From: Azorinus chamasolen
Taxonomy: Eukaryota; Mollusca; Bivalvia; Cardiida; Solecurtidae
NCBI GenBank assembly: GCA_963576725.1
Contig: OY755252.1
Span: 57,193,985 to 57,257,984 of the forward strand
Direction: 5' to 3'
Length of the DNA: 64,000 nt
The position numbers and the translations under genes were made by a program. Below, piece after piece: positions 55,892 through 64,000 of the stretch. Under the pieces are notes generated by a model, which saw only the letters and a list, made by a program, of their open reading frames with translations, did not search any database and had not been told where the DNA came from. Position 1 is the first letter of the stretch. Each line of letters starts with the position of its first letter.

Positions 55892-57552
55892 TTAAAATGA
55901 CTGTTTCAGCTGGTACCTATTTACCACGTGGCACATGTGTGTGCGACTGTCTCTGATTTTGTATGTGGTACCAGACTGTTTTTTAATTATTTCCATGCAA
56001 ACGCATGGTCTATAAAAACCAGTTTGCAAGAATGCCGTTCCTGCAGACAGCGCCGGATTCAGTCTGTAGTAGACGGCCTCTCCAACATTTGGGTAGAAGA
56101 TAACCTCGTCCTGCAAGTTTGTAGCAAACTGTTCCAACGGATACATTTGCCTGTAGAGGTTTTGACGCTGAATTAACTGACAGGCTGCTTTCTTGCGAGG
56201 CTGAAATTAATATAGGACTTATATTAATATTTTATAATGAAAAAATGGACATTCAAGTTGAGTTGTACGATGGAACTGGTATACACAAGCACGCACGCAC
56301 GTACGCACACACGCACGCGCACACACGCGCACCCACACTCACACACAATTCTTAATACACGCACTCTTAATATCCCGAACTCGAAATGTATGGGATGGAT
56401 TAAAAACGTGTCACTCGCCCGTTAAATGTGTGCAATCATGTTTAGAAAGATAACGAAAAATATGTTGTTTTAGGCAAAGCTAGGTATTTCAACATACCGG
56501 CTCCTGGTTTTCCTTGTCTGTAGTTTTTGTCACCGGGTCACTAAACCGACGCTTGTACATCCCGCGATAGTACTCACTCACTGATTGCTGCAATGTAGTG
56601 AAAAATCACATAATCAGCGTTACTGTCAAAGAAGATTCTTAAACTTTTTAAAAGATTTACCATTTTATTAACAAATAAGAACTGTAATAAAAAAAGTTGA
56701 GTTGAAACATGTGGTGTGTGGTGGTCTAGTGGTAACGCGCTTGACTATCAGTCCGGAGTTCAAATCCCGGTCCCTCCGGAAATTTCAGAGACGCTTTTCC
56801 GTGTCTCCCACCCGCACATCCTCTCCACCCAAGGGTTAAAATGGGTACCTGTGAGGGTCACTCGCCGGTACTGCGGCTGCATGATTGCGTCATATGTTAG
56901 CAGTGCTCAATATTGTAGGACAATGACTCAATGACCAGGGGAGTAAATGTACAGTCGTCTGAGCGGTCATTCGGACTGAAAGTAGACTATAAATAGTTAC
57001 TTTACTTTTTACTTAATGCCATACCGAAAACTCATGCTCTTCAGGCTCGGCTTCAGGGTCAAACCCCGGTCCACTTGGCATCGGGGATTCTCCTTCGTTA
57101 TCATGACACATCTGTAAAACAACACATATTCATCATTTTGTAATAATATCGAGATATATACGAGATTATGTCGTCCGCTTTAATGAGACCGAAAAACAAA
57201 TGGAATATTTGCAGACCAAAAAGAAAAAAAATCTCAAATAAAGGCAAATTTGTGGCATTGTGGTCGTTATAAAAATCCCCATTAATATTCAATGAATCTT
57301 AGAGCGTATATAGGCTAATCATTAAGGGACATATGTTTTGAAAGTGGGAGATCATTCGAAAGCAAAAGTAACAATGCGAGTAGCAATGCGAAAAGAGAAA
57401 ATTGCAGACTCGGTTTTATTAAGCTATAACAAAACTCACCGGGTTACTTGATGGGTCATTCTGTTCCGACAGAGAGCACTGAAAAACAGCTGGCGACAGG
57501 GTCGGCATTGACATAGGTGACCGCATCTGCTCATTGTTTAGTGGATAGGCAT
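55892..57552 (-). CDS. Four 3' exons of a split gene, copy in unit 1 (unrecognised protein)
   Basis: Minus-strand exons 57440-57552 (113 nt), 57025-57111 (87), 56498-56587 (90) and 55892-56200 (309, TAA stop). Acceptors TTTTCAG, TTTTACAG, CATTGCAG and AATTTCAG; donors GTGAGT, GTATGG, GTATGT. The three internal junctions are phase 0 and no in-frame stop occurs; the 113-nt exon needs one base from an upstream exon. The exons encode an S/P-rich part (EQMRSPMSMPTLSPAVFQ), an acidic part beginning MCHDNEGESP, a KRRFSDPVTKTTDKENQ segment and a 102-residue end with GEAVYYRLNP and TYKIRDSRTHMCHVVNRYQL. The end vaguely resembles the SH3-like tail of retroelement integrases; that is a guess. This copy lies downstream of the unit 2 stop, so it has no 5' exon of its own. 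Confidence 0.6.
56284..56346 (+). repeat. (CGCACA)n alternating tract, unit 1
   Basis: ACAAGCACGCACGCACGTAC then GCACACACGCACGCGCACAC, ACGCGCACCC: purine/pyrimidine alternation able to adopt Z-DNA. It lies in the intron between the 90- and 309-nt exons. Confidence 0.85.
56711..57014 (+). mobile_element. tRNA-derived SINE, unit 1
   Basis: Starts with a tRNA-like head: A-box-like TGGTCTAGTGGTAACGC and B-box-like GGAGTTCAAATCCCGG, 35 nt apart. The body has CCACCCAAGGGTTAAAATGG GTACCTG, which resembles conserved central domains of metazoan SINEs (Meta/RUDI type; from memory, unverified). The tail is ATAGTTACTTTACTTTTTAC. The T-stem pairs poorly, so it is not a functional tRNA. It lies antisense in the intron between the 87- and 90-nt exons. 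Confidence 0.7.
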
Positions 57553-57554
57553 CT

Positions 57555-58258
57555 GAAAATAAATCATTTCTATAGGTTTTGGTTTTTATTTAGTATTAAA
57601 TATATCGCACCGACACATACTGCAGGTGACATACAACTTCATATTTGCGTAAGAACAACTGCGACTGCGATGTAGGTCAGCCGGAAGACCTCCTAAAACA
57701 GACTAACGGTAACTTAATTGAAGTTTTAGTCCTGACTCAGATTTGAACCCTTTCGGCAAGTAACTGATGAGTTGTAGGTCGGTGGCTCTAAATACTCAGC
57801 CACGGGCATCCATCCGTCTGTCCATTTAACGATGACAATAGTGGTGACAAGCTCAAAAAAGCCTTGTCAAATGAAACTGTATATGCCATTTAGAACCCAA
57901 AACATTGTCTGTCTTGAAAACGACCATTCTACGGTAACTGAATCTTATCGGCTGCCATTCTTTCCACGACTGTAGATCAATTGTCCCGTTCACATTGGAG
58001 GTCTAGATGTAGATCTAATGCCAAAAATAAAACTTCAAAATATTCGCTCTGAAAACAAAATTTACCAGCTAGATATAGATCGATCTATCTAATTGATAAT
58101 AAAATATTTTGTCAATAATTAGATTTACAAATTAATTACAGTATTTGAACAATGTGGCAACATTATGATTTTGTGTTGCATATGGACCACAGAGACATTC
58201 CATGTTTAATATTTTCGTTGTTTTTGTTTTTCTATAGAAAAACTGTGACAAACGGCTC
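57555..58258. other. Intron/spacer of unit 1, nothing further recognised
   Basis: No additional exon with good borders; a weak acceptor TTTTGTTTTCAG (minus strand, ~58054) could open a short exon ending in stop. Same content at 61431-62134. Confidence 0.4.
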
Positions 58259-58270
58259 ATATGTAAGACT

Positions 58271-58746
58271 CAAATCGAGGGCCGGTCCCAGATCGAGGGC
58301 CGATTCCAAAATCGTGGGCCGATCCAAAATCGTGGGCCGATCCTGGGCCAAAATCGTGGGCCGATCCATAACCATGGGCCGATCGTGGGCCAATCCAAAA
58401 TCGTGGGCCGGTCTGAAAAATTTTGAGCGTCCATACACATTCTTGGGCCGTTCTAAAATATTGAGATCCGAAACTTTTGAGATTTAATATCCGACCTTGC
58501 AAACAAAACACATATCTAGGGCCGATTCCAAAATCGTGGGCCGATCCAGAATCGTGGGCTGATCGAGGGCCATTCCAAAATCTAGGACCGGTTTGAAGTT
58601 TTGAGCGTCAATACAAATAATGATGAGCAGGAATTGAGGCGTTATTTCCGATCTGTAATCGTGGGCCCTGATTTCCGAACCTGCAGTCATAACAAATAAG
58701 TATGCCAATTCGATAATCGCGGGCCTGTCTGAAATCGATGTCGGAG
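58271..58746. repeat. Subterminal repeats, unit 2
   Basis: Copy of the unit 1 cluster, now internal because of the tandem duplication. Confidence 0.8.
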
Positions 58747-58913
58747 GGTGCACATCTTAAATAATTCAATGTTAAAAAAGGATGACGACAATATACACAA
58801 GAAACACACTTTAATACGGCGTGATTAATGTATACTTTTTCAAATAAACGCTTACATGAGGGATAGGGTTAAATACAGGATTAATCCTACGGCAATTTGA
58901 GATTTGCGACGGT

Positions 58914-59002
58914 ATATGAGGTTTCTAACGGTCGCAAATTATTTTAATGGCGACGCCGAAGGCGGTGTCGTTAAATAATTTAAGACCGTTAAAAACCTCA
59001 TA
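58914..59002. repeat. 89-nt stem-loop, unit 2
   Basis: Identical copy of the 55038-55126 stem-loop at +3876. Confidence 0.75.
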
Positions 59003-59767
59003 TTTACAGTAGAATTAAACCTATTCTAGCGCAATCTTATCACGAAAAATGCCAAATCGCTGAATCCGATCTAAATGTCCTTTGTGCCCGGGTTTTCTCT
59101 ATCCCATGCGGGCGGATGCTAAAATGAGTGATGAGACGAGAAATAGTGCACCAATTTCTCTCAGATTTCTTACAATACCTTGAACTTTTAACCCTGGTTC
59201 ATACAAAGTCAAAACACCGGACCAGTTATAAGTTTAATATATCATTAGTCGTGAATAATTGTGCAGTAGCTATTACATATTTTCAATTAATCAATACATA
59301 TGTTGAGAAAAGTAACGTTATCTTAGTCATTGGCGCCATACGCAAACATGTCGTTACGTTATAACGTTATGTTTGAATTAAAAAATAAATAAGGAAGAAT
59401 CTGGATCACAGCGCTAAGAACATCTCAATAATTCTCCAATTGACACATGTGCATATAAGAGCCGGTCAAGTCGTGACAAAGTAAACAATTGAAATAACAT
59501 GAAATACCAGAATATGTGTCAATGTACACATACGGATTTATCATTGCTTACAAGGAATATCACAGTAGATCTAAGTGTTAGATAAACAACGAGCATTGAT
59601 GTATTTACACACACTAAGTTCTATTCGGTCGTTTTCGATTGGTTGGATTAGCGACATATATATATATATAACCCTGATTTGTTATATGCCGTAAAATCGG
59701 TCACATGAGCCAATAAGATTGCAAGATATGCTTGAGTTTGTAACGATTTTATGCTAACATGCTTTAA

Positions 59768-61428
59768 TTAAAATGACTGTTTCAGCTGGTACCTATTTAC
59801 CACGTGGCACATGTGTGTGCGACTGTCTCTGATTTTGTATGTGGTACCAGACTGTTTTTTAATTATTTCCATGCAAACGCATGGTCTATAAAAACCAGTT
59901 TGCAAGAATGCCGTTCCTGCAGACAGCGCCGGATTCAGTCTGTAGTAGACGGCCTCTCCAACATTTGGGTAGAAGATAACCTCGTCCTGCAAGTTTGTAG
60001 CAAACTGTTCCAACGGATACATTTGCCTGTAGAGGTTTTGACGCTGAATTAACTGACAGGCTGCTTTCTTGCGAGGCTGAAATTAATATAGGACTTATAT
60101 TAATATTTTATAATGAAAAAATGGACATTCAAGTTGAGTTGTACGATGGAACTGGTATACACAAGCACGCACGCACGTACGCACACACGCACGCGCACAC
60201 ACGCGCACCCACACTCACACACAATTCTTAATACACGCACTCTTAATATCCCGAACTCGAAATGTATGGGATGGATTAAAAACGTGTCACTCGCCCGTTA
60301 AATGTGTGCAATCATGTTTAGAAAGATAACGAAAAATATGTTGTTTTAGGCAAAGCTAGGTATTTCAACATACCGGCTCCTGGTTTTCCTTGTCTGTAGT
60401 TTTTGTCACCGGGTCACTAAACCGACGCTTGTACATCCCGCGATAGTACTCACTCACTGATTGCTGCAATGTAGTGAAAAATCACATAATCAGCGTTACT
60501 GTCAAAGAAGATTCTTAAACTTTTTAAAAGATTTACCATTTTATTAACAAATAAGAACTGTAATAAAAAAAGTTGAGTTGAAACATGTGGTGTGTGGTGG
60601 TCTAGTGGTAACGCGCTTGACTATCAGTCCGGAGTTCAAATCCCGGTCCCTCCGGAAATTTCAGAGACGCTTTTCCGTGTCTCCCACCCGCACATCCTCT
60701 CCACCCAAGGGTTAAAATGGGTACCTGTGAGGGTCACTCGCCGGTACTGCGGCTGCATGATTGCGTCATATGTTAGCAGTGCTCAATATTGTAGGACAAT
60801 GACTCAATGACCAGGGGAGTAAATGTACAGTCGTCTGAGCGGTCATTCGGACTGAAAGTAGACTATAAATAGTTACTTTACTTTTTACTTAATGCCATAC
60901 CGAAAACTCATGCTCTTCAGGCTCGGCTTCAGGGTCAAACCCCGGTCCACTTGGCATCGGGGATTCTCCTTCGTTATCATGACAAATCTGTAAAACAACA
61001 CATATTCATCATTTTGTAATAATATCGAGATATATACGAGATTATGTCGTCCGCTTTAATGAGACCGAAAAACAAATGGAATATTTGCAGACCAAAAAGA
61101 AAAAAAATCTCAAATAAAGGCAAATTTGTGGCATTGTGGTCGTTATAAAAATCCCCATTAATATTCAATGAATCTTAGAGCGTATATAGGCTAATCATTA
61201 AGGGACATATGTTTTGAAAGTGGGAGATCATTCGAAAGCAAAAGTAACAATGCGAGTAGCAATGCGAAAAGAGAAAATTGCAGACTCGGTTTTATTAAGC
61301 TATAACAAAACTCACCGGGTTACTTGATGGGTCATTCTGTTCCGACAGAGAGCACTGAAAAACAGCTGGCGACAGGGTCGGCATTGACATAGGTGACCGC
61401 ATCTGCTCATTGTTTAGTGGATAGGCAT
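59768..61428 (-). CDS. Four 3' exons of a split gene, copy in unit 2 (unrecognised protein)
   Basis: Exons 61316-61428, 60901-60987, 60374-60463 and 59768-60076, the +3876 copies of those in unit 1. One plus the exon lengths totals 600 nt, i.e. 199 residues and a stop. The only coding difference seen is at 60985: the first codon of the 87-nt exon is ATT (Ile) here and ATG (Met) in unit 1. This set lies directly downstream of the 5' exon at 62581-63035 and is the more likely expressed copy. Direct joining of that 5' exon to the 113-nt exon breaks frame, so an exon is missing, undetected, or the gene is decayed. Confidence 0.6.
60160..60222 (+). repeat. (CGCACA)n alternating tract, unit 2
   Basis: Identical copy at +3876. 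Confidence 0.85.
60587..60890 (+). mobile_element. tRNA-derived SINE, unit 2
   Basis: Same as 56711-57014 at +3876; its presence in both units shows the SINE inserted before the duplication. Confidence 0.7.
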
Positions 61429-62580
61429 CTGAAAATAAATCATTTCTATAGGTTTTGGTTTTTATTTAGTATTAAATATATCGCACCGACACATACTGCA
61501 GGTGACATACAACTTCATATTTGCGTAAGAACAACTGCGACTGCGATGTAGGTCAGCCGGAAGACCTCCTAAAACAGACTAACGGTAACTTAATTGAAGT
61601 TTTAGTCCTGACTCAGATTTGAACCCTTTCGGCAAGTAACTGATGAGTTGTAGGTCGGTGGCTCTAAATACTCAGCCACGGGCATCCATCCGTCTGTCCA
61701 TTTAACGATGACAATAGTGGTGACAAGCTCAAAAAAGCCTTGTCAAATGAAACTGTATATGCCATTTAGAACCCAAAACATTGTCTGTCTTGAAAACGAC
61801 CATTCTACGGTAACTGAATCTTATCGGCTGCCATTCTTTCCACGACTGTAGATCAATTGTCCCGTTCACATTGGAGGTCTAGATGTAGATCTAATGCCAA
61901 AAATAAAACTTCAAAATATTCGCTCTGAAAACAAAATTTACCAGCTAGATATAGATCGATCTATCTAATTGATAATAAAATATTTTGTCAATAATTAGAT
62001 TTACAAATTAATTACAGTATTTGAACAATGTGGCAACATTATGATTTTGTGTTGCATATGGACCACAGAGACATTCCATGTTTAATATTTTCGTTGTTTT
62101 TGTTTTTCTATAGAAAAACTGTGACAAACGGCTCACGCAGGCGACTCTATTAAAGAGTTGATGTCGCTTGACACAGGTTTAACTGTAAATTACATATGTA
62201 AACCGGAACGTCAAAATACGTCATAAATAGTTAAATAACTCAACGTCGGCCTATAGTCTGTTTCACTGTTTGACTTATGTGTGCTCGGTTATTTGAATTC
62301 GCCTGATCGGCAACTATAGTCTTGACGAGTTAGGCTATGAACGTTTCTTCCGGTTTCAAATACATTTATTTAAGAAATATCTTAGGCTAAATGACGGTAT
62401 AGGTACGGATTACAGAATGCCCTTTGCCGGTACGGGATTCCGAATTTGTAGGCAACAAATGGAACCGTCGAAAATGTAATAACTGCCTCGGAAGTGCTGA
62501 GTACGAATGCATGTAGATTCATTTATACCTGTAATCACAAATGAACATTTATGAAAAAATGCATGGTAAGTAGTTCTTAC

Positions 62581-63035
62581 CTCAGTCTTGAATAACGTGA
62601 CCAAAGTGTCACGAACTATAGGAAAGTACGACTTCCTCAATGACTCATACAATGAGTCCACTTTCCTATGGTCCAGTCCGTGATTTTCACGCAACTTGGA
62701 GATTATATCGTCTTTGCCGAGACACCTTCTGTGGCCCTCTCCAACTTCTCGACTTCTTCTGAATAAGAACATGTTTCCTCTTCATATAGATCTAAGTAAT
62801 TTTCCAGAACGTTTTTGCATTTTTTCTCATTCACCCGGCACTCAACAGAAAGGCGCTTTGGTCCCCACTTTGGATTCTGAGCTTTTAATCTTGCCACTTC
62901 TGTGATCAGCTCCATCTCTGCCCAGAACCATTTGGGGTTTTGGTCTTTTGATAATGGCTTTCTTCGTTTCTTAACAAGTCTTACACCGACGTCTGAGAGA
63001 GAGTCCATTGTGTCGACGTATTCTATTCTATTCAA
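62581..63035 (-). CDS. Candidate 5' exon, lysine-rich protein with a frame break
   Basis: ATG at 63035 (or internal Met at 63008) opens a frame with MDSLSDVGVRLVKKRRKPL, NPKWFWAEMELITEVARL and WGPKRLSVECRVNEKK, ending at a stop at 62703. A second frame overlaps from 62772 and reads GKDDIISKLRENHGLDHRKV and SLYESLRKSYFPIVRDTLV up to KTE, followed by a good donor GAG|GTAAGA at 62580. The two frames look like one protein broken by a frameshift or an unrecognised short intron around 62703-62770. It has the feel of a helical DNA-binding or adaptor protein; no family recognised. Upstream E2F- and CRE-like motifs support a real promoter. Confidence 0.5.
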
Positions 63036-63048
63036 CGGTTAGAAACAC

Positions 63049-63100
63049 GACGTCATTTACGCATAGCGTCATCTGTTTTGACGTTGTGTCATTTCGCGCC
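63049..63100 (-). promoter_or_regulatory. E2F- and CRE-like motifs upstream of the 5' exon
   Basis: TTTCGCGCC at 63092-63100 matches the E2F consensus; GACGTCA at 63049-63055 is a CRE-type site; TTGACGTTGTGTCATT lies between. All are within 70 bp of the ATG at 63035. A TATAAATATA run at ~63149-63158 is AT-rich and may or may not serve as a TATA box. Confidence 0.45.
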
Positions 63101-63257
63101 ACCATTTTTTTTATATTTATTTTCTTTAACTCCGTCAGTCAGTATGTATATTTATAAATGCTAGATCTATTTGCAGTTTTTACAATAGCGCTTATATCAA
63201 ATTTGTGGCATGTGTATTTTTGTTAGTTAGGATGAATGTTTTTTTGTGGATTATAAA

Positions 63258-63356
63258 TCGGCCCACGATTTGGGAGAACACGGCCCGCGATTTTGGATCG
63301 GCCCACGATTTTGGAATCGGCCCTCGATCTGGGACCGGCCCTCGATTTGAGTCTTA
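63258..63356. repeat. Inverted subterminal repeats at the right end
   Basis: ATCGGCCCACGATTTGGGAG, CGGCCCGCGATTTTGGATCG, GCCCACGATTTTGGAATCGG, CCCTCGATCTGGGACCGGCC: the reverse complement of the left-end cluster, shorter. Confidence 0.85.
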
Positions 63357-63360
63357 CATA

Positions 63361-63500
63361 TATACATGTATAATGAAGTTTTTCTTTGAAAATGCATGTA
63401 CAATTGTTTAATATCTTGTAGATTTCTTTGATGATACCTGTAAAATTGTATATAATTATATTGTAGGTTTCCTTAGACAATACCTGTACAGTTATATGCC
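63361..63500. repeat. ~45-50-bp minisatellite, right block
   Basis: TTTTCTTTGAAAATGCATGTACAATTG, GATTTCTTTGATGATACCTG, GGTTTCCTTAGACAATACCT: same unit as 53930-54380. Confidence 0.65.
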
Positions 63501-64000
63501 ATATATATCAATTGATAGGAATAGTCTTCTTGTCACCTTTTTACCAAAAATGCTAGAATCATGTTGATATCTAAAAATAATGACCACCAAGGGCATGGCT
63601 AGGACCCTTTTAAATCTTCCTCTTGAAAACCGATTGTCCAATTTGAATAGAATTAAGTACCAACAGCTACCTGCCAGCCCTTTATCAAAATTGCTCGTTC
63701 TTAAAAAATAAAGTTGAAAAGGAAATCGTTTGTTCTACTCTGAATGTTTTATAGGAATGGCAACCATTTGAACTGCAGAAACAGGTTCTTCCTCATCTCA
63801 CTTTCACACTGAATTCAGAAGAATGAATAAGATTGGTATATTCAACATTACTTTAATTCTTTGTTCATCTGCTATTTAGAAAAAAATCTAATTAATATAC
63901 TTACAGTCATTATTTATAATTTCTTGCATGAATATTCATCAGATAAAATGTTAATAATTTGTAAAGACTATTTAGTCTGATGATAATTTACAATCAAAGG
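63500..64000. other. AT-rich end of the window, nothing recognised
   Basis: TTGCATGAATATTCATCAGA near 63925 resembles the piggyBac-MITE end region; no gene. Confidence 0.35.

Larger units (their letters stand above)
54383..58258. repeat. Tandem duplication, unit 1 (3876 bp)
   Basis: Every landmark is repeated at +3876. The unit starts at the element terminus (ATATGTAAGACTC) and ends ...GTGACAAACGGCTC. Reading along both copies I noticed a single difference (57109 C versus 60985 A). Confidence 0.95.
58259..62134. repeat. Tandem duplication, unit 2 (3876 bp)
   Basis: Begins ATATGTAAGACTCAAATCGA directly after GGCTC of unit 1; its own GGCTC at 62134 continues into ACGCAGGCGACTC, the unique tail. 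Confidence 0.95.
54383..63360. mobile_element. ~9-kb element with inverted termini and a duplicated left end
   Basis: Left end 54383 ATATGTAAGACTCAAATCGA GGGCCGGTCCCAGATCG and right end (to 63360, reverse complement) share about 70 identical bases, then a further CGTGGGCCGATC repeat. Both flanks are the same minisatellite. The interior has a tandem 3876-bp duplication of the left part and a tail 62135-63360 holding the 5' exon of a minus-strand split gene. I could not define a target duplication because the flanks are TATA-rich, nor assign a superfamily; no DDE or helicase core is visible. It may be non-autonomous with a captured gene, or a degraded autonomous element. Confidence 0.7.

Noticed and set aside
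56711..56783. Functional tRNA gene
   Set aside because: A and B boxes are present but the T-stem and acceptor stem pair poorly, and a SINE body follows.
57555..58150. Extra exon from the weak acceptor near 58054 (minus strand)
   Set aside because: Frame closes after 23 codons and the only donor candidate is poor.

Overview
The window is animal nuclear DNA that is almost entirely repetitive. It has no operon-like layout, ORFs over 140 codons are absent, and the few believable coding pieces are short exons with GT-AG borders. Short tandem cassettes that end in GACA/GACGG microsatellites plus a hairpin (pearl / Helentron-associated elements), TTAA-flanked piggyBac MITEs, TA-flanked pogo-like MITEs and a satellite of about 158 bp together suggest a bivalve mollusc. 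That assignment is an inference from repeat style, not from a recognised gene.

Layout. 1-4150 and 9028-17520 are two arrays of one ~158-bp satellite in opposite orientations, around a 4.9-kb spacer (4150-9028) holding MITEs, a HINE end, a CG-rich tandem repeat and one possible charged exon. Each monomer carries a 20-bp perfect palindrome, and the array edges collapse into a 32-bp-period repeat of that palindrome. 17539-18492 is a ~950-bp fold-back palindrome. 18.6-25.8 kb is a mosaic of MITEs, including a piggyBac MITE nested inside a pogo-like MITE. 25.8-48.9 kb is dominated by at least six families of tandem-repeat HINE/pearl-like elements, many broken and tandemly re-duplicated, with non-autonomous hAT copies at 42.0 and 49.35 kb and an array of 60-bp palindromes at 47.3-48.3 kb. 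50.5-53 kb is the least repetitive part and holds a probable first coding exon (minus strand) with a CRE-palindrome/CCAAT upstream region.

The most unusual locus is 54383-63360: a ~9-kb block bounded by inverted termini of about 70 bp rich in GGGCCGATCC-like subterminal repeats, inserted in a short-period minisatellite. Its left 3876 bp is tandemly duplicated, and the internal junction falls at the terminus itself. On the minus strand it carries a split gene: a 5' exon near 63.0-62.6 kb, then four 3' exons (113, 87, 90 and 309 nt) with consensus splice sites and matching phases, present once in each 3876-bp unit. The last exon faintly resembles an integrase C-terminal (SH3-like) tail; the protein is otherwise unrecognised. 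The two units differ at only one base that I noticed, so the duplication is very recent or an assembly artefact.

No rRNA, functional tRNA, CRISPR or bacterial feature is visible. Nested insertions give a relative order: satellite and HINE cassettes are hosts; pogo-like and piggyBac MITEs, hAT copies and the 9-kb element came later.
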